Positions 35,664-46,738 are shown, counted from the first letter of the stretch. The stretch: DNA of 64,000 bases from Opeltia flavorubescens (GCA_000442125.1 KE546965.1:434001-498000); one strand, 5' to 3'. Translations and numbers: made by a program. Notes: generated by a model from the sequence alone, not told the origin.

Positions 35664-36668
35664 TTACAAATCCTCATCACTGACCTCCTCCATCCTCACT
35701 TCTCTACTAAACCTTTCCTCTTCCTCCTCCAATTGCCGTCTCTGCTCTTCTTTCCCTTCGCCTTCCTTCTTCCTGCCCTCAACCATCGGCGCCGAGTCAA
35801 CCACGGTCTCACGACCCTTCCCTCCTCCACCCTCTCTAACTACACTCGCACCACCTCCGTACCCTTCCCGCTCCAACTTCTCCACCTCCTCTTCTTCCAA
35901 CAACCGTCCCCCCGCCCCCTTCACAGCCTGCACTTTCCTAGCAACCACAGCGGGCATGAACGCCTTGACGGCTTCTTTCCGCAAATCCCTAACCACAGGC
36001 TTCGCTTCATACGTAGTCTTCGCTGGTGCTGCAGCCACAACAGGCTCCGGTTTCGGCGGCAGAGTATGCACTTGTTGACGATGTTCCCTCCCCTCACCCA
36101 GAGGAGTGAGATTCGCATTCCCGCTCCCATCCCCGTTTGTAGGAACGGTAGAATCTCGAGGCCCTTGCCCACGATGATGATGATGATGGCGATGGGATGG
36201 AGGAATGGGAGGAGGCGTATCCCTCGGCATAGGAATATTCCTCACACTCTCGTCCGTTTCCCCGCCGCTGGATTCGTCCTCCCTCCATCCCTTTCCATTA
36301 TGACCGTACCCATCTCCTCGCGACCGTTTCCCAAGGACCCCTCCTCCCCTTCCCTTGTCCCGATTATCCTGATCATTACCACGACCAGCACCACCGAACG
36401 CAGGCGCCTTATCCCCAACTTTCTCCCTCGCCTTCTTCACAGCCGTCAACTGCCGTTCTAGATCCTCCAGCTGCTTCTTATCCCTCGGGTTGAGATCTCC
36501 TCCTGCGGCTTTCAGATCTGAGATCTGTCGTTCCAGACGCGAAGGGTTACGCTGTGCAAGGCGCTCGTTGCGCTGGGCGGAGACTGCGGCTTTGGATTTC
36601 TTGAGGGCGCGGGCTTTGTCGGCTTTTAGTTGGGCGGCGGCGGGGTTGAGGGTGCGGTCTTTGGGCAT
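35664..36668 (-). CDS. WBP11-like pre-mRNA splicing factor
   Basis: Single exon, 334 aa. The first 55 residues match the WBP11 N-terminal domain: MPKDRTLNPAAAQLKADKAR followed by basic helix and NPSRLERQISDLK. The middle has low-complexity Pro/His/Gly segments, and a second conserved block KTTYEAKPVVRDLRKEAVKA-FMPAVV occurs near residue 218. The C-terminus is acidic and coiled (EEEEERFSREVRMEEVSDEDL region). Mammalian WBP11 is a nuclear protein linked to splicing and PQBP1; fungal members are smaller. The antisense strand has a long open frame that is a compositional shadow. It is convergent with SUB2. Confidence 0.88.
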   Translation of the reverse strand: MPKDRTLNPAAAQLKADKARALKKSKAAVSAQRNERLAQRNPSRLERQISDLKAAGGDLNPRDKKQLEDLERQLTAVKKAREKVGDKAPAFGGAGRGNDQDNRDKGRGGGVLGKRSRGDGYGHNGKGWREDESSGGETDESVRNIPMPRDTPPPIPPSHRHHHHHRGQGPRDSTVPTNGDGSGNANLTPLGEGREHRQQVHTLPPKPEPVVAAAPAKTTYEAKPVVRDLRKEAVKAFMPAVVARKVQAVKGAGGRLLEEEEVEKLEREGYGGGASVVREGGGGKGRETVVDSAPMVEGRKKEGEGKEEQRRQLEEEEERFSREVRMEEVSDEDL

Positions 36669-37151
36669 TGTGATGATGGTTGTCTATGGCGGAAGGATGG
36701 TGAGTCAGGGCAGTGTGGAACTGTAGGAGACAGGAGAGAATATGATTCAAGATGTGTTCAAGGTGGAACACGTGGAACCGTGGTAACTCCGATGAGGATG
36801 TGGCGACGAGTGAAGCATCATGAATCCTACAATTACCGTAGATTTATAAAATCACGATAAATTGAGCGTTGATGGGATTTCAATGAATTAGCTGACATGA
36901 AACTACTTTCACGTTCAAAATGAATATGGAGCCTCATGACAATAATTAAAATTTCATGTTCGATTTCGAATGCTATCGAGCCCTGAAGAGCAGCTAAAGC
37001 CTGTTGTCATCTCTCATCGTATCGTACATCATAAGTCTTCCCAGTGAATGATGCAATCCCTTCCTGCTAATTTCCACCATCAAACGAGATCCGGTCTTCC
37101 AGGAACGAAGGACACGAAGAAACGAATTGCTGGGGTATCATGGTGAAATGT
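36669..37151. other. Intergenic 0.5 kb
   Basis: Promoter of the WBP11-like gene and 3' end of the Hsp12-like gene. No gene seen. Confidence 0.5.
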
Positions 37152-37745
37152 CTACTTGCTCTGCTGGCCTGACTCGGAGATCTTAGTAGCGGCATCTACG
37201 ACAATGTAATTAGTATTGACGGACAATGAAAGAGACGAGCAGAGTGGAAAGCCATACCGGAGACTGTGTCAGAGACATATTTGGCAGCGTTGGATGCCAT
37301 CTCAGTAGCCTGGTCAAGGTAGGTCTTGCCGGTGTCCTGGGCCTGCCCAGTGGAAGGCATGCTCTCAGAGATCTTGCTTGTAGCGTCAGATGCGGCGTCA
37401 GATGCTTGGTTGGCATAGGACTTGGCAGTATCCTGGGTGCTGTCGAAGCCAGAGCGGGTTTTGTCTCCAAGTTCCTGAGTAGTAGATTTGGAGTCACCGG
37501 GCTGGAGGGCACCGGCGGCCTTGTCACCCAAGCTTGTGAGCTTCTCGGTGCCCTGCTCAGCGGTGGACTTTTGGGAGTCTGGAGTCAACCTGCTTCGAGT
37601 CAGTAAATTGTGGCTGAACGGTATTAATTCACTAGACAGACTTCTCCTGCGCCTGATCACCGAGGCCTTTACGACTATGAGCGTTTGTTAGTACGTCGTC
37701 GTCTGAGACGAAGGAAGGGGTGGAAGCTCACAGGTTGTCAGACAT
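37152..37745 (-). CDS. Hsp12/Hsp9 (Awh11)-like stress protein
   Basis: Four exons: 37745-37732 (14 nt), 37674-37642 (33 nt), 37589-37258 and 37195-37152; introns 57, 52 and 62 bp; 140 aa. The rebuilt start is MSDNLRKGLGDQAQEKLTPD, the hallmark of the Hsp9/Hsp12 family, followed by SQKSTAEQG and a second QPGDSKSTTQELGDK element. The body is repetitive and LEA-like, with Ala, Ser, Asp, Thr and Lys repeats (SYANQASDAASDATSK, DQATEMASNAAKYVSD). Yeast Hsp12 is unfolded in solution and folds into helices on membranes, protecting cells from heat, osmotic and stationary-phase stress. Very short first coding exons explain why the start is easy to miss. Confidence 0.9.
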
Positions 37746-38287
37746 GTCTACGGGTGCAGTTTGATATTGCTGTGTGGTTTGAAAGTTCGAAGAATTTGAA
37801 GAATTAATAGGACTTGTGGCGGAGGTGGTGGTTGCGTGGTATGTAGGAAGAAGCAAGAGAATGTTTACAAGGCGGGGTTTATTCAAGGGACCCCTCTGTG
37901 GCGCTAAGCTGTTCTCAGGGTAACATCACGCCAGGCATGATGAATGTGAAGAAGGCGTGATCAATGCTTGAGTGATGAATTCAAGGGTCTAAAGCTGCTA
38001 CTTCGTCAATTAAACAATCGTCTATCACATTGCTGCATTCAGAAAAATTCGACAAAGCTGCCTCTCTGTGAGTATGACGTCATATGCAATTCATTGAGCA
38101 CCGCCACACACCCCCTTGACTGCAGGCTTGTGACTGTTGACGTTGATAGAGTCAGGTGTCAACGCGAGTATTCATGATAAACGTTGTATTGCAAAGTAAA
38201 TGCCAAAGAATAAAGCTTCAATACATTCAAGATGTCTTATAAATATAAACAATAAACCCTTCCATAGTCCAAATTTGACTTCTTCCC
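37746..38287. other. Promoter region of the Hsp12-like gene
   Basis: 542 bp between the Hsp12-like start and the stop of the permease gene. Contains an AGGGACCCCT near-palindrome (37886-37895). No gene seen. Confidence 0.5.
37891..37895 (-). promoter_or_regulatory. Stress response element (STRE) candidate
   Basis: CCCCT on the plus strand, i.e. AGGGG read towards the Hsp12-like gene, about 150 bp before its ATG. STREs bind Msn2/4-type factors in yeast and are frequent before HSP12. A five-base site alone is weak evidence. Confidence 0.35.
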
Positions 38288-40089
38288 TCAAGCACCAATA
38301 GGATTAGTACAGCTGAAACCAGACACCGCTGTGGTGGCATATGCATCGATCAAACCTACAACAGCCGAATAGATACCCAGTATCGCGGTAGCAAGCGATC
38401 CCAAGAAGAATATCAGATTGAATGCATTCAAGGCGGCATTCTTACGCAAGCCTCGCATCCAACGAGACATACCCTGGTCGTGCCGGATAGTCCTGCCACT
38501 CGATACATCGAAGCCTTCACCTTCTTGAATGGCGTCCCGTTGAGCACAGTGGAAGAGCATGAGGAAGGGAGGGAACGTGTAGGAAAATTGGAGTATACAG
38601 AGGGCCGCGATGAGTCCTGACAAATTAGAAACCGAGGGTATTGCCGCTGCCACAACAAAAGCAAGTCCCCAGTAGATTGGAACGAATGCCACCCAGAGTA
38701 GCTTTCCAGACTTCTGCGCCAAGGACGGAAATCCGAATAAATCCATAAAAACATTGCTGTAGATGACCTTGATGCCGATGTTGCCATACAGGAGAGCCGC
38801 AATAAGGGTCGATACTAGTGCCATGGAATTGACTGCCGTCTGCCACGTGTAGGGGGACACGCCCTGATAGTTGGGATTGATTGTAAATTGCCCCTGTTGG
38901 GAGTAAACGAGGAACCCAAAAATCATGTAGCAGAAGAAGATGAACGTTTGTGCAACCACCATGCCTTTCCAGAAATCGTACGGTCTCCTCATCTCAGCCA
39001 TAAACTCCACGAATAACATAGCACCACCGTATGAGTAGACCGCCTGCATCAGGCCGACCACTTGCCCTTCGAAGTCGACGCCATCAGGCGGGCCTGCAGT
39101 TGTTATCTTCGGTCCCTTGGGCGCGTTGTTATTCGCCAAAGCGGCATCGTAATTAGGGTCTGAATGGAATATGACCGCCGTCGTGATGATGAGGATCAGC
39201 ACGTTTAACCAGATCGCAAAATGGGCCAGCCATCCAAGCCTTGCCAACGTTCGAATCTGGCCTATGATTGCTCCGGCAATGGCCCATACCAAGCATAAGA
39301 CGATGAAACAAACAGAACCTTTACTGATCTGCGACAGCCCTTGGCCATTTTGGATGATGATGATGCCGACATTGAACAGCAATTGGACGGACTGGAAGAT
39401 GTTTATGGTATGCCTGGCAACTTTCCCAGCAACTCGATACGCAATGTCTCCAAATGATCGGAGAGGGTAGCGATCGGAATCTAGTTGTAAGAACATCTTC
39501 CAAAGCAGAAAGCCCCCGCTAAAAAGGTCAGGTAAGTGATGAAAACTTTGTTCGTATTGGTACAACCTACTAAGCAGCAAAGCAGCCGAAGACAAAGTAC
39601 AGCACTGCTGCTGGCCCGTATCCCATCTGGCTGAAAGCCCAACTTTGAACGCATCAGTGACGAAACGCAATCCCTTGAAGAATGTGCAACTTACGCCGTC
39701 GTATACGGCCCGAGGATATCTGTGGTGATAAGGTAAAAAACGGCACCCCAAGTTGCAGTACGTAGAGCTCGCGAAGCCTGAACGTATTCTTCCTCAGGAA
39801 CATCGTGCCACGGCTGTGCTACATTTAGACCATCGCCCTCTTTCCCGTCCCCTGCTGCATGGTTCTCTACGGCAACAGTCCCTTTTCGAAATTGTGTGAA
39901 CTTCGAGATGAAACTCGGCGCTGGGGTCGGGGCAGCGTCCGATACTTCACTTGGGTGGGTACGAGACACTTGGGCGTAGTAGTAATACTCCTCGAATGTT
40001 ACATTTGGATCGTGCAATCTCGTGGGTGGAGCCCTAGGAGTACCGCTTTCGCCATCATGGCTGATGGTTTTGAGCTCGCTCTTCTCCAT
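38288..40089 (-). CDS. mtr: N-system neutral amino acid permease Mtr (AAAP family)
   Basis: Three exons: 40089-39695, 39642-39571 and 39518-38288, introns 52 and 52 bp, 565 aa. Joins restore GPYTTAWAFSQMGYGP and CFAAYGGFLLWKMFLQLDSD. About eleven hydrophobic segments follow, with blocks RYPLRSFGDIAYRVAG, QSVQLLFNVGIIIIQNGQGL, MQAVYSYGGAMLFVEFMAEM-RRP and LLYGNIGIKVIYSNVF typical of Aa_trans permeases like Neurospora Mtr. The cytosolic N-terminus is long and polar. It should import neutral aliphatic and aromatic amino acids by proton symport at the plasma membrane. ATG 40089 (MEKSELKT) is preferred; an in-frame ATG at 40209 would add 40 poorly conserved-looking residues. Confidence 0.93.
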
Positions 40090-41071
40090 TGGAATGATAC
40101 TCCCAATAATGAGCGATGTTTGATGCAAGATATCGAGACCAAAAAAAGGCGAGGGATAGAAGAGCGATTCAGGCGAGAGCGACAAGGCGCTCCAAGATAT
40201 ATGTGGCATGCAGCCATCCCTTTCAGAGACACCATGACGACCATCCTATGAGGGGACATTTCAATATTCTCAGTTGACTATTTGGCATTAGTATGGCATG
40301 GCGATAACGAGATACTAATGAGGAAGGTGCATTAGCGAGCGAACCCCTCACAATGGCTTTGGCTGGACGACTATTTCGCTCCCGCCATTGTCGTAGATCG
40401 GTTTCCGATTTTATTGTACACGTCATTATTCCCAAAGCTCACAGCTCGAGGATTTTCGCGGGAAGACATATAAGAAAAGGAACATGTATACCAATGAGCC
40501 TGCTGAATCAAATTTTGCTCCATGACAAGGACAATGATGCTCCTAGCCGTCGAGCCAGGTAGCAAGTTAGCGCTTTCGATCTGGAGGTCTCGTTTGAATT
40601 TACCGAATCTCAGGCTGACAGACAAGCTTTTCTGCATGTAATCCATGCATGAATAACGGGTTCCTGTTGCAATCTACTGCTCGGCATCGCTAGCCGAGGC
40701 AGCGGTCTCGAAGCTTACGGTCAATTTAGCGTTATTGTAATTGTCAATCTTGCCGTATGTCAAACCACGTATGACCAGTTGCGTGCTGCAAAGAAAGGGA
40801 TATAGGTAAATTCAGCAATTCAGAGTATTAATAAAGTGAAGACAATATGTACTATCTCAGCATTGATTCTTGCATAGAGCGATATGAAATTTGGTCCTGG
40901 AACGTAAAACAAAAGAAGGAATTGGAGAGATTAGGTTGATCCATCTTGTTCTCAAACAGCGTGAAAATAAAAGTGGAAATAAAAGTGAAAGTGAAAGTGA
41001 AAGTTCAACAGCGGATTGAGAGTTGTAGAATCATTCTTATGGAAAGGGATGGTTCTTGAATTTGTTTAATG
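40090..41071. other. Intergenic 1 kb
   Basis: Upstream of the permease and downstream of the LC7 gene. Only a short hexanucleotide repeat is noted; no gene. Confidence 0.5.
40961..41004. repeat. Short GTGAAA microsatellite
   Basis: About three perfect GTGAAA units at 40985-41004 preceded by degenerate copies from 40961. It lies about 70 bp beyond the LC7 stop codon. Confidence 0.8.
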
Positions 41072-41578
41072 CTATGGCGCATCGTGAATGACGACCAAAA
41101 CAAATTTCGCGTCTGGGTAGAACTATCAGCATGGCTTGCTTAAAATTGCAACTCGTATTCGGATCTGACAGTCGCAAACGAAGGTGTACCGACCTGGGAC
41201 AATCACGATCTCATTCTTTCTTGTCCGCATCCGTAAGAGCTTGGTATCGTCCTCCTTCTCTATTCCTTCCGCAAATTCATTTGCTGCAGATAAAAATGTG
41301 AACACAAGCCTGGCGATATGTTCAGCGGTTTTACTTCTATCCTCGCCTGCTCCACTCTCGAGGAAGTGATCTCCGCCATTCAACGCCGTTGAAGACATAG
41401 CACTGTTCTCCTCACCCGCACTTTTTCTAGTAGTTGATGATTCAGAAGGCACTTTTTCAGCCGGAGTCGCAAGCAGGCCGGTACTTTTGATGATTGAGCC
41501 GTCGGCTTTTGAAAGTACAAGTGTCGATTGCACACCAGGCTTCGAGGCCAAACGACTCAGGTTTTCGAGCGTAGACAT
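41072..41578 (-). CDS. Roadblock/LC7 dynein light chain
   Basis: Two exons: 41578-41194 and 41112-41072, intron 81 bp (GTCGGT ... ACCCAG), 141 aa. The N-terminal part has VQSTLVLSKADGSIIKSTG, the LC7 strand-turn-strand, and the C-terminal part has EHIARLVFTFLSAANEF, TRKNEIVIVPDAKFVLVVIH, ending VIHDAP. Between them lies a Ser/Thr/Glu-rich insert of about 50 residues, longer than in animal roadblock. The family dimerises on dynein intermediate chain. The last exon has only 41 coding bases; without splicing the frame ends in an unrelated tail, so the join to DAKFVLVVIHDAP is well supported. Confidence 0.87.
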
Positions 41579-41661
41579 AGGCTTCGTTCTATTAGAAAAA
41601 CGATGGAGTATATGATGCGACACACGTACCGTAGAAAGAACTCTTTTTAGGGCCGCGCTTT

Positions 41662-42027
41662 TCAAGGTATTCCGTGTAAGATGATATTTAGAAACATGAA
41701 CAGGAATCCATTGAGAGTCTTGAAGAAGGGCGAGGTGTGGTCCTTTCCGTGGATCAACAGAAGCAAGAAAGCCGCTTCTTCAACAGAAGCCGCGACAATA
41801 CATAGCAGCAAGACAAAGTATTCGAAAGCGCTGATATCGGTATTGAGTAGTCGGCGGCTGACGGAGACCACAAGATGTAAGACGGTGGTTGCTCCTAGTA
41901 TGAACGGATCGATCGTGCCGTTTTGAATTGCTTCGGGGTTTAGACTGTAGACATGGGACTTTTCATTTTCAATATTATGCAATCGGTAAATGCTGCTGAG
42001 GTTGAGCTGAGTGATTGGCCAGGCCAT
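41662..42027 (-). CDS. Hypothetical small membrane protein
   Basis: Unspliced ORF of 121 aa from ATG 42027, ending 83 bp before the LC7 start on the same strand. Three hydrophobic segments: DPFILGATTVLHLVVSVS, FEYFVLLLCIVAASVEEAAF extending into LLLLI, and FLFMFLNIILHGI. I do not recognise a family. It fills the gap between LC7 and IPI1 and is head-to-head with IPI1 (175 bp). Could be chance. Confidence 0.35.
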   Translation of the reverse strand: MAWPITQLNLSSIYRLHNIENEKSHVYSLNPEAIQNGTIDPFILGATTVLHLVVSVSRRLLNTDISAFEYFVLLLCIVAASVEEAAFLLLLIHGKDHTSPFFKTLNGFLFMFLNIILHGIP

Positions 42028-42202
42028 TGCTGGAAAACATTCTCTAGTTTGCAGAAAATGATTATCGGAGCTTGGTCCCAGACCTCCCCACAATCTTTAG
42101 GTTCACTATTCTTCACCTGCGTTTCCAGCATCCCTGCATATAACTTGGCCACATGTCGCCTTACATCTTTTCTCATCCAAAAACTTCGCTACCAGAGCAG
42201 GC

Positions 42203-43327
42203 ATGGGTTCCAGCTCCAAAAAGAAAAAGGACAAGAATAAAGACTTTCAAGTATTTTCGATCTCCGTCATGCAAGCTATGCTGAATGCTCCTGCAGAAAC
42301 CGAAACTGAAAGTCGGGAAAGCGCGACCTAAGCCTACGAATATCACCGATACGAGCTTTAGGTCAAAGGGTAGGCTTTTTCAACTTCACACTCCGCAATG
42401 GATACCGTTCCTGATAGCTCTCCAGCTATTACTCTAAATCAGCAATCTCTTGCTACTACTGCGCCCTCAGCGACAAGCCAGTTTTCACATCATGTGTCAT
42501 TATTGACTTCCCGTACCGACAGCCAGCGCAGAGATTCATTGAGCTATTTGACGACTGCGATCTCGACGAGGCCTACGAATGCTCCGCTTCCGCAACCCGT
42601 GAGCGTGTTGCTCCCTAGGGTTCTACCCCTTACATTGGATGAAAGTCATGGTGTCCGAATGCAGCTCTTGAAGCTTCTACGTGCTCTGCCTCGTACCGAC
42701 GTTGAAGACCATGTTGAGCAAGTCCTCGTATACATCCGAGCTGGAATCACCCACTTGGCAACCGACATTCGCAGCACTACTATGGACATGCTGGCGTGGG
42801 CACTGGAGTGCAGAGGCCATGCTCTTGTATCTTGTGCTGGTGGATGGGTGAAAACGCTCAAATCACTGATGGCGATGCAAGGATGGCCAATGGAATCTAG
42901 TCCTGGGGGATGGTCATCGGGCGAAGCATTGTTTGGGAAGTCTGACCATGAAGATAAGGCTTTGGTCAAAAGCTTGAATGTTATGGCAGTATTTCTCCGC
43001 ATCGGGTTCGAGGATTCTCCGGAGGAAGACAGTGCAGACGACCCCGTCCAAGGGTGGCCGTTGACAGACTTTGCAGCACACCGAATCTCAAAACGAACGA
43101 ACTGTTTCGCCCATCTGAATCTATTCGGACCGCCTCGAGACTATGAGACACAGATCTACGAAGATCGAGAGGATCGTCAAAAAATATTCAGTGAAAGATT
43201 TCAAGAACCCATGGGACTCGGACTGGAAACAGCTAAGAAGAAAGGCGGCGAATTAGGACGTGCAGCTGCAAGAGTGCAAAAAGTTATTATTGAAGGCATG
43301 AAAGACTATGAGGAAGATGAGTATTAA
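42203..43327 (+). CDS. IPI1: Pre-rRNA processing protein Ipi1 (TEX10 family)
   Basis: Three exons: 42203-42250, 42297-42369 and 42426-43327, introns 46 and 56 bp, 340 aa. The first exon encodes the basic leader MGSSSKKKKDKNKDFQ, joined to KPKLKVGKARPKPTNITDTS and then AITLNQQSLATTAPS. The following HEAT-like helical region (HHVSLLTSRTDSQRRDSLSY, VRMQLLKLLRAL, CAGGWVKTLKSLMAMQGW) is the Ipi1 core. In yeast Ipi1 forms the Rix1 complex with Ipi3 and Rix1 for ITS2 processing and 60S maturation in the nucleus. Starting at the later ATG (42398) would lose the conserved lysine-rich N-terminus, so the spliced start is preferred. Confidence 0.93.
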
Positions 43328-43769
43328 GGTACCTGCTCAGTCCTCTGAACCTAGCATCCGATAGAGTCAAGAGGCAGACAGAAGTCTCAACGGCTATAGT
43401 TGAGGAGTGCATCATATAATGGAAGCATACACTTCACACAATTAGCTAGAGTTGTGTCAAACAATAACATCATACCGTTAACCTTGTAACATCTTGTATC
43501 CTTTAGTCTATTGCATATCTTCAACTTTCTCTCGAAGGGCAGCATAGGTTCGCTTAGCCTTACATCCTTAGCTAGACTGTGTTCGCCCGATCAATATTGT
43601 ATATTCAATGACCATAGCATCGCTTGCGGAAAATTATCGTCCACAGCTCATGAAACTCCAACATCACCAGAGTCACAGACGTTAAAATATCCTGTAGGAG
43701 TTGAGGCCGGGACATTGCATCAAGGGACCATAAAGAGATCGCAAGCCAGTTCAATCCAACTCCGCCAAT
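43328..43769. other. Intergenic, EGD1 promoter
   Basis: 442 bp between the IPI1 stop and the EGD1 start in the same direction. No further gene. Confidence 0.5.
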
Positions 43770-44536
43770 ATGGATCAAGCAAAGCTAGCCAAGATGCAGC
43801 AGTCGGTGCGAATTGGTACGTCCCCACTCGGTCGTCATATAGGCTACCTCCCTCCTACCCCTACTGAAACCAGAGCTGATAGAGATTCACAGGGTAAGCT
43901 TCATCACTCTATACCCCTCGCACACTTCCCCAAACTACCCTCCAGCATTACAATATCCCATCGTCATCGCGCAATCCCTCGCAACAATCCTCTCTTCGAA
44001 CATCATACTAACAGAAGCTCTCGACACTTAGGGGTAAGGGCACACCTAGGAGAAAGCAGAAGAAAGTCCACAAATCCTCCGGCACAGACGACAAGAAGCT
44101 CCAGACCTCCCTCAAGAAACTCAATGTCCAACCCATCCAAGCCATTGAGGAGGTAAACATGTTCAAGGAAGATGGGAATGTCATTCATTTCGCCGCTCCC
44201 AAAGGTATCTCTTAATCTATTTCACTTCTGCACCCACAAATACACCTCCCACCCCTTCAACAAGGCAACACTGGCAGCTAATCCATACATGTAGTACACG
44301 CCGCCGTCCCCTCCAACACCTTCGCCGTCTACGGCAACGGAGAAGACAAAGAACTCACGGAGCTCGTCCCCGGTATCCTCAACCAACTCGGTCCCGACAG
44401 CCTGGCCAGCCTGAGGAAACTGGCAGAAAGCTACCAGAGCTTGCAGAAGAAAGAAGGTGGAGATGAGAACAAAGATGACGATGATGATATCCCAGATCTA
44501 GTGGCGGGGGAGAATTTCGAAAGCAAGGTTGAATGA
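43770..44536 (+). CDS. EGD1: Nascent polypeptide-associated complex subunit beta (NAC-beta)
   Basis: Coding parts: 43770-43815, a probable one-base exon at 43893, 44032-44204 and 44295-44536; 153 aa. The sequence reads [32 protein letters not shown], the NAC domain [35 protein letters not shown], and an acidic end [16 protein letters not shown]. RRKxKK is the ribosome-binding motif. With Egd2 the protein shields nascent chains at the ribosome exit. Direct joining of 43815 to 44032 gives the wrong frame; adding the single G between ...TTCACAG (43886-43892) and GTAAGC (43894) restores [11 protein letters not shown]. It is convergent with the cryptochrome gene, 259 bp apart. Confidence 0.92.
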
Positions 44537-44795
44537 TGCGGAGGAGTGAAAGGGGGACGGATGTAGATAGAAGGGATTGGAGAAGGTGATTGTCGATGAA
44601 GAAAAATTGGCTAAAAGAGCACGGAGACCTAGGGAGCGGAGACTTGTGGAATTATAGAGTATCATCGATACTCGAGCTCACGGGGAATGAACCTGGTACT
44701 TCTCCGCAGCCGCCATCATTTTGCTACTGCCCAGTCTTACTGCTGAAATTGAACGCACGAAACCGGGCCTATTGAAACATTCCATTTTATTTTCT

Positions 44796-46738
44796 TTATT
44801 GTCCATTGGCGTTGGCTTTATCCATCATTCCCTGTCTCCCTTGGCCTTTAAATCTATCATGTCTGCCTCTGCCACGATACCCGCCATTCGGACCTGGTCC
44901 TCCCCCTCCTCCACCTCCTCTTCCTCCCCTACCACCTCGGCCACCACCCCTGCCAGGACGAAACTCAATCCTCTTCAGAGGCTTCTCTAACCATTCCTTC
45001 CCATCAAGACCCAGTTCCTTTTTCTTGTCCTCGGGCATCTTCCATGGTTGGAAGAGGATCTGTGGATCGTCCAGTGATCGTAGCTCCTCCACCCAGTTTT
45101 TGACATACTCACCTTGAGGGTCGTAGTCGTGCGCCTTAACACAGGTATGTCAGCATCCTACCCAGTACAGAACCCGTCGTCCTCGATAGTAGATGTGAAT
45201 AGAGAGGGACCACATACCTGCTTCACAGGGTTGAATACCCTTGCCTCCCTTGGATCATTCCCCACGCCAGCATTATACTGCCAATTGCCCCAATTGCTGC
45301 TCAGATCATAATCACACAAGAGACTCTCATACCACTCCGCTCCAATCCGCCAATCAATACCCAAATGCTTCGCCAGGAACGAAGCCACATTCTGCCGTAA
45401 TCGATTACTCGTATAGCCGGTCAGAAAGAGTTCCCTCATACTGGCATCAATGAAGCCATTCCCAGTAGTTCCTTCCAGAAACCGTGCAACCGTATGCTGA
45501 ACCTCCTTATCCTTTTGAGGATACTTCCACGAGTAAGACGAATCGTCCTTGAAGCCTTCAATACGGAAAAGTCGCGGTCCGAATTTTCGTGTGGCCAGCC
45601 GGAAGTAGTCTCGCCATAGTAGTTCGAATCGAACGGCAGCAGTACCTTTGTTTTCACCTTTCCCGTAGCCATGTACGCCTTTCCCGACCTCGGTGTTCCC
45701 ATCTTCGAAATCAATGAGTTGTTCGTGGACTTGACGGGCGGTGATGCAGCCGAGGGCGAGCCAGGCGGAGAGCTTAGTACTAAAGTCGAGACCTAACATA
45801 CCGTTTCGAGTGTCCTTGTAGGTCGTCATGTTACCGCTTGTGATGAGATGCTTGATTCTGTCATGACCGGTGGTCTCCCCTCCGTGGAAGGGATGAGCGG
45901 ACTGGGCTTTCGTTGGCCATTTGGGCGGATTGGAAAGACCTAAACTGGGTTCCAGTGGCTTTGTGAGGCACGCGATGATATCTTCAAGGCTGTCTGGGAT
46001 TTTGAACGGCGCCGGCTGGGGAGGAATGAAATCTGGGCGCGGAAGCAATTTCTTCGGTACTGGTAACGAGCGTCGAGGGGCTTCTCGAAGTGGCTCGACC
46101 TGCTTACGATATGTTGTAAAGACATCTGGAAGCTGTCGAGGGTTTTGGAAAGGTAAATCTCGACTGGGATATGTTAGAGCTGGGTCCTGAACGATGGATC
46201 TTGCGGAAGGATGTACTCACTCATCGACGTAGTATTTCTCATCAACCCAGAGTTTGAACTCAGTTTGTGCAGCCTCGGTAGCCTTTCTCACATCTCTCTC
46301 CTCACGTTTTTCCTCAACCCCTTCCTCATCGGTCATCCATACGCCAGCGATCTCAGTGTCAGCCTGTTTGAAGGCTTCCAACATCTCGTTGATGACCTGG
46401 CCGGCCATCCCCACTCGTATCTCCAGATCACTGCCAACATTGCTCAATCCCTTTTTGACATCCCACACGCTCTCCGCAAGAAACTTTGCGCGATGCGGCC
46501 CACATCTCCAGAAACCGCCGGCCTGTGAACGAGCTTGAGGAAACGGCGATCGCTCGGAGTCCGAGGACAGAAAGCCAGATACTTCGATTTGTTGGGCAGC
46601 GAAGACGTAAACGGGTAAGAAATGGGTGAATGGATGTTGAGATTGTTGCGATATCCTGGCGATCTCGTTGAGTATGGGATTATCTGCTACACGGAGATCC
46701 CGTCGTAGCAAATAGATGAGGACCCGAGGAGGAGACAT
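44796..46738 (-). CDS. DASH-type cryptochrome
   Basis: Three exons: 46738-46221, 46163-45218 and 45134-44796, introns 57 and 83 bp, 600 aa. The N-terminal photolyase domain starts VLIYLLRRDLRVADNPIL. The FAD domain has TTYKDTRNGMLGLDFSTKLS, WLALGCITARQVHEQL, LLWRDYFRLATRKFG, GNGFIDASMRELFLTGYTSN, and SNWGNWQYNAGVGNDPREAR, all cry-DASH blocks. The C-terminus is an RGG/poly-Gly tail followed by a Lys/Arg-rich end, as in other fungal DASH cryptochromes. These bind FAD and a folate antenna and repair CPDs in single-stranded DNA or act as blue-light receptors. The upstream TTG-started extension is ignored since MSPPRV aligns with the family start. Confidence 0.95.

Noticed and set aside
35733-36461. 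242-codon plus-strand ORF opposite the WBP11-like gene
   Set aside because: Compositional shadow of a biased gene; Pro/Ser-rich, no family motif, while the minus frame has the WBP11 N-terminal domain.
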